DNA from: JAEKLB01 sp050249235
GTDB lineage: Bacteria; Actinomycetota; Acidimicrobiia; Acidimicrobiales; CADCSY01
Direction: 5' to 3'
Assembly: GCA_050249235.1 (NCBI GenBank)
Contig: JBFWQW010000024.1
Coordinates: 1-31,647 of the forward strand
Length of the DNA stretch: 31,647 bases
This document shows positions 1 to 8,083 of the stretch, one piece after another (position 1 is the stretch's first letter; the number at the start of each line of letters is the position of its first letter). Below the pieces are notes generated by a model. It worked only from the letters and a program-made list of their open reading frames with translations. It ran no database searches and was not told the origin of the DNA. Made by a program: the position numbers and the translations under genes.

Positions 1-897
1 GGCCGTGACGACGGGACGCCGAGCTGGGAGGCGCCCGCCGCGGCCCGGCGGGTCGGGCGCCGGGTGCAGGCCGCCCTGCCGCCCGAGGCCACCACGGCCG
101 AGCGCCTGCGGGCGGTGGTCGCCGCCTTCGCCACCACCGACCCGTTGCGCCACGATCGCCGGCCGGAGGCCGTGGCCGTCACGGCCCGGGGGCTGATCGC
201 CGGCATGGTCGCCGCCCTCCCGCCGCTCGGCGACGTGGCCGACCGGCCCGCGCCGATCGCCGCCGTGCTCTGGCCGCGGCTCTCGTCCCGGCGGCCCCGC
301 CGGGTCGACCTCGAGCTGATCGACCGGGCCCTCGTGCTCCTGGCCGACCACGAGCTGGCGTCGTCCACCTTCGCGGCCCGGGTGGCGGCGGCCACCTGGA
401 CCGACCCGTACCTCGTCGTGCTGGCCGGCATGTCGGCGGTGGGCGGGCCCCGCCACGGTGCCCTGTCGGCCAGCGTGGTGGCGTTGCTCCGGGAGGTGGT
501 GAGGGGGACGTCGGCCGACCGGGCGGTGGGCGAGCGGCTCCGGACCGCCGGCGAGGTGCCCGGCTTCGGCCATGCCGTCTACGTGGGGCCGGACCCCCGT
601 GCCGTGAGCCTCCTCGCCGGGCTGGCCGCGTCCCGGCCCCCGACGCGTGTCTGGCGGGCGGCCACGTCGATCCTGGGTGTGGTGGCGTCCCGGGGCGGAC
701 CGGCGCCGAACGTCGACTTCGCGATCGGCGTGCTCACCGAGTCGGCCGGCATGCCGGCCGACGCCGGGGAGGCTCTCTTCGCCGTGGCCCGGTCGGCCGG
801 TTGGATCGCCCACGCCGTCGAGGAGTACGACCGGCCCCTCCGCTACCGGCCCCGAGCCCGCTACACCGGCCCCGAGCGGGGCGACGTGCCCACGTGA
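1..897 (+). CDS. Citrate synthase-family protein, C-terminal part (5' end outside window)
   Basis: The reading frame is open to the first base, so the gene begins upstream; about 298 residues are visible. The family condenses an acyl-CoA with a 2-oxoacid (oxaloacetate in citrate synthase). The second half carries the family landmarks: a GPRHGAL segment with the first active-site histidine, a GFGHAVY segment with the second, a DPRA arginine motif, and PNVDFAIGVL with the catalytic aspartate, followed by the usual AGWIAHAVEE and RPRARYTGP ending. All key catalytic residues are present. The visible N-terminal portion is arginine- and alanine-rich and poorly conserved, which suits the short, divergent citrate/2-methylcitrate synthase-like proteins of actinobacteria; these sometimes carry an N-terminal DNA-binding domain that would lie outside the window. 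Citrate versus methylcitrate synthase cannot be decided. It ends 38 bases before bioA. Confidence 0.88.
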   Translation, partial: GRDDGTPSWEAPAAARRVGRRVQAALPPEATTAERLRAVVAAFATTDPLRHDRRPEAVAVTARGLIAGMVAALPPLGDVADRPAPIAAVLWPRLSSRRPRRVDLELIDRALVLLADHELASSTFAARVAAATWTDPYLVVLAGMSAVGGPRHGALSASVVALLREVVRGTSADRAVGERLRTAGEVPGFGHAVYVGPDPRAVSLLAGLAASRPPTRVWRAATSILGVVASRGGPAPNVDFAIGVLTESAGMPADAGEALFAVARSAGWIAHAVEEYDRPLRYRPRARYTGPERGDVPT

Positions 898-935
898 CGG
901 GCCGGGGGGCCGATCGGCGGGGTCAGAATGGGCCG

Positions 936-2212
936 ATGTTGGGAGAGGACGCAGCCGGCTGGATCGCCCGCGATGCCGACGTCGTCTGGCACGGCTTCAC
1001 CCAGATGTCCGCCTACGCCGAGAACGAGCCGCTGATGGTGGCGGCGGGGGAGGGGCGGGAGCTGATCGACGTCGACGGCCGCCGGTACCTCGACGCCATC
1101 TCGTCCCTCTGGGTGAACACCCTCGGCCACCGCGTGCCCGAGCTCGACGCCGCCGTGCGCGACCAGCTCGACCGGATCGCCCATTCCACGATGCTCGGCA
1201 ACGGCAACCCGGCCGTGGTGGCGCTGAGCGAGGCCCTGGCGAGTGTCGTCCCGGTCGACCGGCCCCACTTCCTCTACGCGTCGGACGGCGCCACCGCCGT
1301 CGAGCAGGCCCTGAAGGTGGCGTTCCAGCACTGGGTGAACGTGGGGCGGCCCGAGCGGACCGGGTTCCTCGCCCTGGCCGGCGCCTACCACGGCGACACC
1401 GTCGGTGCCCTCTCCCTCGGCGACGGCGGGTTCGGCACCGACCTCTTCGACCCCCTCCGCTTCCCCGTGCGCCGGGCCCCGTCGGTCGCCGCCGCGGCCG
1501 ACCTCGTCCGGGAGCACGGCCCCACCCTGGCCGCGGCCGTCGTCGAGCCCCTGGTGCAGGGGGCGGGCGGGATGCTGCTGCACGAGCCGGCCGACCTGGC
1601 CGACCTGGCTGCAGCCTGCGCCGATACCGGCACGCTCCTCATCTGCGACGAGGTGGCCACCGGGTTCGGGCGCACCGGCACGCTGTTCGCCTGCGAGCAG
1701 GCCGGGGTGCGGCCCGACCTGCTCGTGCTCGGCAAGGGCATCACCGGGGGCTACCTGCCGATGTCGGCCACGGTGGCCTCGCACCCGGTCTTCGCCAGCT
1801 TCCTGGGGCCCGACCTCTCGGCCGCCACCCTCTACCACGGGCACTCCTACGGGGGGAACGCCCTCGCCGCCGCGGTGGCGTCGGCCCACCTGGCCCTGTT
1901 CGAGTCGTCCGCCGTCCTCGCCAACGTCCGGGCCCGGAGCGATCAGCTCCGCGGCCTGCTCGACGAGCGGGTGGCCGGCCTTCCCGGCGTGTCCGCCATC
2001 CGGCTCCGGGGCCTCATGTGCGGCGTCGAGCTGGCGCCGCCCGCCGGCGGCCTGCGGTGGGGGCGGCGGGTCAGCGCCCACGCCACCCGGGCCGGGGTCC
2101 TGCTGCGGCCGCTCGGCGACGTCGTCGTGCTCATGCCGATCCTCACGTCGACCGCCGGCGAGATCGAGCGCATCGTCGACGCGCTGGCCGGCGCCATCCG
2201 GGAGGTGTGCGG

Positions 2213-2216
<4 letters not shown>
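936..2216 (+). CDS. bioA: Adenosylmethionine-8-amino-7-oxononanoate aminotransferase (DAPA synthase)
   Basis: PLP enzyme of biotin synthesis that moves an amino group from S-adenosylmethionine to 8-amino-7-oxononanoate (KAPA). The 426-residue product has the BioA-type N-terminus (DADVVWHGFTQM, compare WHPFTQ), an S-D-G-A-T-A-V-E phosphate-binding segment, GAYHGDT, the ICDEVATGFGRTG aspartate motif and the Schiff-base lysine K267 in LGKGITGGY. The W-H-x-F-T-Q segment and the bioF-bioD neighbours argue for BioA rather than another class III aminotransferase. ATG 936 has no good Shine-Dalgarno, but a CAGAAT hexamer lies six bases upstream, so the message may be leaderless. The stop overlaps the bioF start in ATGA, implying translational coupling. 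Confidence 0.93.
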
Positions 2217-3331
<1,115 letters not shown>

Positions 3332-3333
3332 CG

Positions 3334-3972
3334 GTGGCCCGGCCCGGCCGGCTGGTGCTGGTGGTCGGCACCGGCACGGGCGTGGGCAAGACGTGGGTCG
3401 GGGCGGCCCTGCTCACCGAGCTCCGGGCCCGGGGGGTACGGGTGGCGGCCCGCAAGCCGGTGCAGTCGGCCGATCCCGACGACGGCAGCCAGGACGCCGA
3501 CGTGCTGGCCGCCGCCTCGGGCGAGCCCGTCGTCGACGTCTGCCCGCCTCGGCACTCGTTCGGGGTGCCGATGACGCCGTTCATGGCCGCCGAGGTGCTG
3601 GGCCGCCGGATGCCCTCGCTCCGGGAGCTGGTCGGCGGCCTGGCCTGGGCGGAGGACACCCAGGTCGGCCTGGTGGAGAGCGTCGGCGGGGTCCGCTCGC
3701 CGATCACCGCCGACGGCGGCGACTCGGTGACCCTCGGCGAGCTCCTCCGCCCCGACCTCACCCTGCTGGTGGCCGACGCCGGGCTCGGCACCCTCAACCT
3801 GGTGCGGTTGTCGGCGGGCGTACTTCCCCGCCCGGCGGTGGTGCTCCTCAACCGCTTCGAACCCGGTGACGACCTGCACCGGCGCAACCGGGCCTGGCTG
3901 GCCGGCCAACTCGACGGGCCGGTCGTGGCCTCGATCGGCGAGCTCGCCGAGGTCGTCCTCGGCCGTCCGTGA
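3334..3972 (+). CDS. bioD: ATP-dependent dethiobiotin synthetase
   Basis: Closes the ureido ring of dethiobiotin from DAPA, CO2 and ATP. The 212-residue product begins with a beta strand and a P-loop GTGTGVGKT at residues 12-20 (lysine K19), typical of BioD, followed by AARKPVQS with the second conserved lysine that binds the DAPA carbamate. Later segments LVESVGGVRSPI and ADAGLGTLNLV match the nucleotide-binding core. GTG 3334 is chosen because it directly precedes the first strand and starts two bases after the bioF stop. The protein is slightly short for the family and its C-terminal region is divergent. With bioA and bioF it supplies three of the four late biotin steps; biotin synthase bioB is not in this window. 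Confidence 0.92.
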   Translation: MARPGRLVLVVGTGTGVGKTWVGAALLTELRARGVRVAARKPVQSADPDDGSQDADVLAAASGEPVVDVCPPRHSFGVPMTPFMAAEVLGRRMPSLRELVGGLAWAEDTQVGLVESVGGVRSPITADGGDSVTLGELLRPDLTLLVADAGLGTLNLVRLSAGVLPRPAVVLLNRFEPGDDLHRRNRAWLAGQLDGPVVASIGELAEVVLGRP

Positions 3973-4006
3973 CTCGTCGGTCCGGCGGGGAGGGTCACCG
4001 CATGCA

Positions 4007-4012
4007 TACGCT
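4007..4012 (+). promoter_or_regulatory. Possible -10 element (TACGCT) of the anti-sigma-type ATPase gene
   Basis: TACGCT fits TANNNT and would place transcription start near 4020, giving a leader of roughly 60 bases before GTG 4083. It lies inside a stretch whose codon use does not look coding, which supports treating the region as untranslated leader rather than as an N-terminal extension starting at ATG 4002. Confidence 0.35.
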
Positions 4013-4082
4013 CCGCGCGTACGAGGTACAGCAGGGGGCGCCGCCCCGAACGGGCGGGGACCGGGCGCGGGCAGGAGGTCGA

Positions 4083-4478
4083 GTGGCGTCGGAGGAGACC
4101 GAGCTCACACCGTCGGTGGAGAGCCCCGGCCTGGCCCGCGCCTTCCTCCGCGAGCTCCTCGACCGGTGGGACTGCCGCGACACGGGCGACGTTGCGGTCC
4201 TGCTCACCAGTGAGGTGGTGTCGAACGCGGTGGTGCACGCCGGCGGGCCCGTCGTGCTGGGGGTCCGCTGGCTCGAGCCGACCGGCGTGCTGCGGGTCGA
4301 GGTGACCGACCGGAGCACCCACCGCCCCGAGCTGCTCCACCCGCCGGCGGAGGCCACCGGCGGTCGGGGGGTGCTCCTGGTCGAGACGCTCGCCAGCCGC
4401 TGGGGGAGCATGCCGGCGGCTGCCGGCAAGGTCGTCTGGTTCGAGGTGCCGGCCGTCCGCCGCTCGAACCACACCTGA
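4083..4478 (+). CDS. ATP-binding protein, anti-sigma regulatory factor type (RsbW/SpoIIAB-like GHKL ATPase)
   Basis: A 131-residue single-domain GHKL (HATPase_c) protein. The N box reads LLTSEVVSNAVVHAG, the G1 box has D-R-S in VTDRSTHRP, and the G2 box is GGRGVLLVETLAS. Small lone ATPases of this kind are very common in actinobacteria and act as serine kinases and anti-sigma factors in partner-switching modules. No sigma factor or STAS antagonist adjoins it, so its target is unknown. GTG 4083 is chosen because AGGAGG lies at 4073-4078 and because the in-frame stretch from ATG 4002 uses codons such as GTA, GCA, GGA, GGT and CGA that are rare in neighbouring genes. If ATG 4002 were used the protein would have 158 residues. 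Confidence 0.82.
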   Translation: MASEETELTPSVESPGLARAFLRELLDRWDCRDTGDVAVLLTSEVVSNAVVHAGGPVVLGVRWLEPTGVLRVEVTDRSTHRPELLHPPAEATGGRGVLLVETLASRWGSMPAAAGKVVWFEVPAVRRSNHT

Positions 4479-4517
4479 GCGGCGGCGCGGAGAGGTCCCG
4501 TCCGTCCTGGTTCCCGG

Positions 4518-4582
4518 CTCGCTCGTCGCCGAGCGAGGCCGTGCCCGCCGCTCCCGCCGCTCCCGGCGCCTTCGGCGCCGGG
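4518..4582 (+). terminator. Two GC-rich hairpins after the ATPase gene
   Basis: CTCGCTCG (4518-4525) pairs with CGAGCGAG (4530-4537) around a TCGC loop, and CCCGGCGCC (4562-4570) pairs with GGCGCCGGG (4574-4582) around TTC. Neither is followed by a T run, so they would be U-tract-less terminators or RNA-stabilising stems. They lie between the ATPase stop (4478) and the next promoter (4637). Confidence 0.45.
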
Positions 4583-4636
4583 CCGCCCGGGCCACGGGAG
4601 CGCCCGACGGCGATCGTCCGAGCGGAGGGCCGTCGC

Positions 4637-4649
4637 TACGGTGGGCCGC
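4637..4649 (+). promoter_or_regulatory. Leaderless-type promoter: TACGGT, 7-base spacer, then CTG 4650
   Basis: TACGGT occupies 4637-4642, and exactly seven bases later lies CTG 4650, the codon aligning with the initiator of the ACP-phosphodiesterase family. The same hexamer-to-start spacing recurs upstream of 9935, 14016, 19031 and 28878 in this window. Confidence 0.5.
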
Positions 4650-5279
4650 CTGAACTTCCCTGCCCACGCCCATGTCGCACGGCTCGCCGTCGGCGACGAC
4701 CCCGCCGTCCTGTTCGGCGCCGTCCTGCCCGATCTCACCGGCATGGCCGGCGGGCGCTTCGAGCTGGCCCTGCCCGAGCCGGTCGAGGCCGGCCGGCGCC
4801 TGCACCACCGGGCCGACGAGCAGTTCCACGAGTCGCCCGCCTTCCGGGCCGGCGTCGCCGACCTGCGGGAATCGCTGGCCGGCGCCGGTCTCGCCTCGGG
4901 CCCGAGTCGGGCTGCCGCCCACCTGGGCTACGAGCTGCTCCTCGACACCTGCCTGCCCTGGGACGACGCGCTCTCGTCGTCCCTCGGCGCTGCCCTCGCC
5001 ACCGGTGCCGACCTGGCATCGGGGCTCGACGAGCCCGGACGGCTCCGTTGGATCGGCCTGCTCACCCGCCTCGCCGGCGTGCGCTGGTCCACGTTGGCGA
5101 CGACGGCCGATCCCGAGCTGGCCCGGCGGATCGAGGCGATCCTCGGCCGCCGGCCCCGCCTCGCCCTGCCGCCCGGTTCGACGCCGGCGGTGAGCGAGGC
5201 CCTGGCCGGGGCCCGGCCCGCCGTGGCCCGCGACAGCGGCGGCCTCTTCGCCGGCGCGGCCGCCGCCCTCGCCGCCTGA
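4650..5279 (+). CDS. Hypothetical protein resembling ACP phosphodiesterase (AcpH/DUF479-like)
   Basis: The product is 209 residues if started at CTG 4650. Its beginning, L-N-F-P-A-H-A-H-V-A, matches the family opening M-N-F-L-A-H-L-H-L-A, followed by FGAVLPDLTG in place of the usual L-x-G-D-x-x-x-D segment, then V-E-A-G-R-R-L-H-H-R-A-D-E-Q-F-H-E-S, closely like the G-I-x-L-H-R-x-I-D-x-F-T-D-x-H core. The family is all-helical and related to HD-type hydrolases; E. coli AcpH removes 4'-phosphopantetheine from acyl carrier protein. Whether this member does so is inference, since the similarity is confined to the N-terminal half. GTG 4641 is an alternative start three codons upstream but overlaps the putative -10 hexamer. 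The gene is followed by a CCCGGG-CGC-CCCGGG hairpin at 5283-5297. Confidence 0.6.
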   Translation: MNFPAHAHVARLAVGDDPAVLFGAVLPDLTGMAGGRFELALPEPVEAGRRLHHRADEQFHESPAFRAGVADLRESLAGAGLASGPSRAAAHLGYELLLDTCLPWDDALSSSLGAALATGADLASGLDEPGRLRWIGLLTRLAGVRWSTLATTADPELARRIEAILGRRPRLALPPGSTPAVSEALAGARPAVARDSGGLFAGAAAALAA

Positions 5280-5282
5280 GCT

Positions 5283-5297
5283 CCCGGGCGCCCCGGG
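5283..5297 (+). terminator. Short GC hairpin CCCGGG-cgc-CCCGGG
   Basis: A 6-bp perfect stem with a three-base loop lies four bases after the stop of the preceding gene and before the tRNA promoter. There is no T tract, so function as a terminator is inferred from position only. Confidence 0.35.
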
Positions 5298-5305
5298 TGC
5301 CCTGC

Positions 5306-5311
5306 TAGCTT
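5306..5311 (+). promoter_or_regulatory. Probable -10 element (TAGCTT) of tRNA-Val
   Basis: TAGCTT fits TANNNT and ends 12 bases before the mature 5' end of the tRNA, giving a short 5' leader for RNase P to remove. No convincing -35 box is visible upstream. Confidence 0.45.
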
Positions 5312-5323
5312 CGACCGCTTCTC

Positions 5324-5397
5324 GGGCCGTTAGCTCAGCCTGGTAGAGCACTTGCATGACACGCAAGGGGTCACAGGTTCAAGTCCTGTACGGCCCA
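5324..5397 (+). tRNA. tRNA-Val, anticodon GAC
   Basis: The 74 bases fold as a canonical cloverleaf. The acceptor stem is GGGCCGT with ACGGCCC, the D stem GCTC/GAGC, the anticodon stem CTTGC/GCAAG with loop ATGACAC, a five-base variable loop, the T stem ACAGG/CCTGT with loop TTCAAGT, and discriminator A. Anticodon GAC (5358-5360) reads valine codons GUC and GUU; GUC is one of the dominant valine codons in this DNA. The 3' bases after the discriminator are CCC, so CCA is not encoded and must be added by the nucleotidyltransferase. Confidence 0.97.
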
Positions 5398-5415
5398 CCC
5401 GGGAACCTTCAGGTC

Positions 5416-5439
5416 GGAAGCCCCCTCGGGGCCCCTTCC
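5416..5439 (+). terminator. Hairpin downstream of tRNA-Val
   Basis: GGAAG (5416-5420) pairs with CTTCC (5435-5439), and inside it CCCC pairs with GGGG across a two- to three-base turn. Position 19 bases after the tRNA suggests transcription termination; no long T tract follows. Confidence 0.4.
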
Positions 5440-5500
5440 TCGTCGTGAGACACCGTCGCCGGCGACCGGACGGGCGTCCTCGGGCCGAACGCTCCGGTGC

Positions 5501-5520
5501 GCATGTATGTGCATGCATGC
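5501..5520. promoter_or_regulatory. GCATG-rich palindromic operator candidate of the toxin-antitoxin pair
   Basis: GCATG at 5501-5505 is followed by the perfect 10-base palindrome GCATGCATGC at 5511-5520, which overlaps the antitoxin start codon ATG 5517. Ribbon-helix-helix antitoxins usually bind such short inverted half-sites at their own promoter, so this is a plausible autorepression site. No binding evidence is available from sequence alone. Confidence 0.45.
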
Positions 5521-5747
5521 CGAACGTCCAGGTGCGTGACGTGCCCGACGACGTCCACGCCGCCCTCGTCCGTCGCGCCGAGCAGGCCGGTCAGTCGCTC
5601 CAGCAGTTCCTCGCCGCGCAGCTCGTCGCCATCGCATCGACGCCGACGATCGACGAGGTGCTCGATCGCATCGAGGCCCGCCCGCTTGGCGCGCTCCCCG
5701 CGGAGGGAGCGATCCGGACGATCGGCGGGGAACGTGCTCGTCGTTGA
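5517..5747 (+). CDS. Ribbon-helix-helix antitoxin (FitA/VapB-like)
   Basis: A 76-residue protein beginning with the FitA-like opening M-P-N-V-Q-V-R-D-V-P-D-D-V, followed by helices VHAALVRRAEQAGQ and SLQQFLAAQLVAIA, the ribbon-helix-helix DNA-binding fold. The C-terminal third, rich in E and R (TIDEVLDRIEARP), is the region that normally wraps the toxin active site. ATG 5517 is chosen because the protein aligns from its first residue and the start sits inside the palindrome. The stop lies 14 bases into the next gene, a PIN-domain toxin, so the two are translationally coupled. It is expected to neutralise that toxin and repress the operon. Confidence 0.85.
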   Translation: MPNVQVRDVPDDVHAALVRRAEQAGQSLQQFLAAQLVAIASTPTIDEVLDRIEARPLGALPAEGAIRTIGGERARR

Positions 5748-6123
5748 CGCCTCGGTGCTCGCGCCCGTGGTGGCCGATGCCGGTGAGGACGGGGAGCGGT
5801 TCAGGCGCCGCCTCCGCGGCGAGGTCCTCGCCGGACCGGACCTCCTGCGGATCGAGGTGGCGTCCGTGCTGCGGAGCCACGCCCTACGGGGCGCGCTGAG
5901 CCACGACCAGGCCGACGCCGCCCTCGACGACCTCCTCGCCCTCCCGGTCACGGTGTTCCCGACGGCCCCGCTGCTCCGCCGGGCCTGGGCACTGCGCTCG
6001 GGCGTGTCGAGCTACGACGGCTGCTACATCGCCCTGGCGGAGGCAGTCGACCGCCCCTTGGTCACGGCCGACCGCCACCTGGCCAACGCGTCGGGTCTCC
6101 GCTGCGCGGTCGAGGTGCTCTGA
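5734..6123 (+). CDS. vapC: PIN-domain ribonuclease toxin (VapC-like)
   Basis: A 129-residue PIN domain. The four acidic metal ligands are present: D in VLVVDASVL (residue 5), E in LRIEVASVL, D in SSYDGCYIALAE and D in VTADRHLA. Members are Mg2+-dependent endoribonucleases that cut tRNA or rRNA when freed from antitoxin. GTG 5734 overlaps the antitoxin gene by 14 bases, and no independent ribosome site is evident, so expression depends on the upstream gene. The gene lies 336 bases after tRNA-Val; I see no repeated tRNA fragment that would indicate an integrated element. Confidence 0.88.
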   Translation: MLVVDASVLAPVVADAGEDGERFRRRLRGEVLAGPDLLRIEVASVLRSHALRGALSHDQADAALDDLLALPVTVFPTAPLLRRAWALRSGVSSYDGCYIALAEAVDRPLVTADRHLANASGLRCAVEVL

Positions 6124-6161
6124 CCCTGATCACCGCGGCGTTGTCACCGCCCGCCCCTGAT

Positions 6162-6221
6162 CCGTTCCGGGTTCACGGATCACGGATCCACGCATGTGTC
6201 GGAGCCGTGAACCCGGAACGG
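6162..6221. terminator. 17-bp perfect inverted repeat between convergent vapC and glmS
   Basis: CCGTTCCGGGTTCACGG (6162-6178) is perfectly mirrored by CCGTGAACCCGGAACGG (6205-6221) around a 26-base spacer. It lies between vapC (stop 6123) and the glmS stop (6230-6228, minus strand), so a bidirectional terminator is the simplest role. No T tract flanks either arm. The stem is unusually long and perfect for this window. Confidence 0.6.
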
Positions 6222-6227
6222 TCGCTG

Positions 6228-8063
6228 TCACTCGACGGTGACGCTCTTGGCCAGGTTGCGGGGCCGGTCGATGTCCCGGCCGAGGGCGATGGCGGCGTGG
6301 TAGGCGAGGAGTTGGAGGGCGATGCCGAGCAGGACGGGCGCCAGCTCCGGCTCGGTGGCGGGGACGACGATCGTCTCGTCGGCGCCGGGCACGGGCCCGG
6401 TGGCGTCGGTGACCGCGATCACCGGCCCGCCCCGGGCCTTGATCTCGGCGATCGAGGCGAGGTTCTTGTCCCAGAGCTCGTCGTCGGGCGCCACCACGAC
6501 GGTCGGCACGTCGGGGCTCACCACCGCCAGCGGCCCGTGCTTCAGCTCGGCGGCGGGATAGGCCTCGGCATGGATGTACGAGACCTCCTTCAGCTTCTGG
6601 GCCCCTTCGAGCGCGACCTGGTGGCCGCGGACCCGGCCGACGTAGAAGGCGCTCGCGGCCGGCGCCAGCCGGCGGGCCACGGCGGCGATGCCGTCCTCGC
6701 CGGCCAGGAGCTCGGCGATGCGGTCGGGGAGCGACTCGAGGGCCCGGACCAGCCGGTCGCCGTCTGCCGGCCCCATGTCGCGGATCCGCCCGAGGTGCAG
6801 GGCCAGGAGGGCGAACACCACCGCCGTCGACGTGAAGGTCTTCGTGGACGTCACCGACACCTCGGGCCCGGCGTGGAGGTAGACGCCCGACGCGCAGGCC
6901 CGGGCGATGGTGCTGCCCGGGGTGTTCACCACGCCCAGCACCCGCCCGCCCTTGCGGGCGATCTCCTGGACGGCGGCGAGGGTGTCGAAGGTCTCGCCCG
7001 ACTGGCTCACGGCGATGTAGAGCGTGTCGGGCTCGATCACCGGGTTGCGGTAGCGGAACTCCGACGCCACCTCGGCGTCGGCGGGGATGCGGGTGAGGCT
7101 CTCGACCAGCTGGGCGCCGGCCAGGGCCGCGTAGTACGCCGAGCCGCAGCCGAGGATCTTCACCCGACGCAACCCGAGCACCTCCCGGGCCGTCAGGTCG
7201 ATGCCACCCAGGTGGGAGGTGGCGAAGCGGCGGTCGAGCCGACCCCGGAGGGCCTGGGCGACCGCTGCCGGCTGCTCGTGTATCTCCTTGTGCATGTAGT
7301 CGGGGTGCCCGGCCTTGTCGTAGGCGGTCCTCGACACCGGGGCGGTGATCGGCGCCTTCTCCACCCGCACCGCGCCGTCGGCTTCGGCCTCGGGGTCGAG
7401 GGCGAAGGTGCGGAAGCCGTCGGCCCGCAGCACCGCCATCTCCCGGTCGTCGAGGTAGACGACCTGGTCGGTGTGGCGGACGATGGCCCCGGCGTCGGAG
7501 GCGACGAAGTGCTCGCCATCGCCGATGCCGAGCAGCACCGGGCTGCCGTTGCGGGCCACGACGATCCGGTCCGGCTGCCTGGCATCGACGACGGCGATCC
7601 CGTAGGCCCCTTCGACGAGCGCCAGCGCGGCCCGCACCGCGTCCTCCAGCGCCACCTCGGGCTGGGCCGCGATCAGGTGGGCCAGGACCTCGGTGTCGGT
7701 CTCGGAGGCGAAGTCGACCCCGGCCAGCACGGTGGCCCGCAGCTCGGCGGCGTTCTCGATGATCCCGTTGTGGACCACGGCGATGGTGCCGCCGGCGTCG
7801 ACGTGGGGGTGGGCGTTGGCGTCGGTCGGCTCGCCGTGGGTGGCCCACCGGGTGTGGCCGATGCCCACGCCTCCCCGCAGCCGCTTCGGCGCCGCGGCCA
7901 CCAGGGCATCGACCCGCCCGGCCTGCTTGTGCACCTTCAGGCCGCTGCGGCTGACGACGGCCACCCCGGCCGAGTCGTAGCCCCGGTATTCGAGTCGTTG
8001 CAGGCCCTCGAAGAGGACCGGGACCGCGTCCCGACCTCCGACGTAGCCGACGATGCCGCACAT
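6228..8063 (-). CDS. glmS: Glutamine--fructose-6-phosphate aminotransferase (isomerising)
   Basis: Makes glucosamine-6-phosphate from fructose-6-phosphate and glutamine, the entry step to UDP-GlcNAc for peptidoglycan. The 611-residue protein opens with M-C-G-I-V-G-Y, where Cys2 is the glutaminase nucleophile after Met removal, then EYRGYDSAG, HTRWATHGEPT, HNGIIEN and SETDTEV of the class II amidotransferase domain. Two SIS sugar-isomerase domains follow (GCGSAYYAALAG, SQSGETFDTL, then YVGRVRGHQVALEGAQKLKE and HAEAYPAAELKHGPLA), and it ends with the canonical PRNLAKSVTVE. Length is normal. The minus-strand sequence AGGAG seven to eight bases before ATG 8063 is a good ribosome site. It follows an 89-residue gene by 20 bases and probably shares its transcript. 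Confidence 0.97.
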   Translation of the reverse strand: MCGIVGYVGGRDAVPVLFEGLQRLEYRGYDSAGVAVVSRSGLKVHKQAGRVDALVAAAPKRLRGGVGIGHTRWATHGEPTDANAHPHVDAGGTIAVVHNGIIENAAELRATVLAGVDFASETDTEVLAHLIAAQPEVALEDAVRAALALVEGAYGIAVVDARQPDRIVVARNGSPVLLGIGDGEHFVASDAGAIVRHTDQVVYLDDREMAVLRADGFRTFALDPEAEADGAVRVEKAPITAPVSRTAYDKAGHPDYMHKEIHEQPAAVAQALRGRLDRRFATSHLGGIDLTAREVLGLRRVKILGCGSAYYAALAGAQLVESLTRIPADAEVASEFRYRNPVIEPDTLYIAVSQSGETFDTLAAVQEIARKGGRVLGVVNTPGSTIARACASGVYLHAGPEVSVTSTKTFTSTAVVFALLALHLGRIRDMGPADGDRLVRALESLPDRIAELLAGEDGIAAVARRLAPAASAFYVGRVRGHQVALEGAQKLKEVSYIHAEAYPAAELKHGPLAVVSPDVPTVVVAPDDELWDKNLASIAEIKARGGPVIAVTDATGPVPGADETIVVPATEPELAPVLLGIALQLLAYHAAIALGRDIDRPRNLAKSVTVE

Positions 8064-8083
8064 GGTTCGCTCCTGATGGTTCG

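Noticed and set aside
861..2081. Long minus-strand open frame opposite bioA
   Set aside because: It is rich in Gly, Arg and Pro, has no recognisable motif, and mirrors a clear BioA on the plus strand; such shadows are expected in very GC-rich DNA.
4002..4082. ATG 4002 as start of the anti-sigma-type ATPase
   Set aside because: Codon use in the extension is unlike the gene, a TACGCT promoter-like hexamer lies inside it, and AGGAGG precedes GTG 4083.
5324..6123. Integrated mobile element at tRNA-Val
   Set aside because: The toxin-antitoxin pair lies nearby, but I see no integrase and no repeated copy of the tRNA 3' end.
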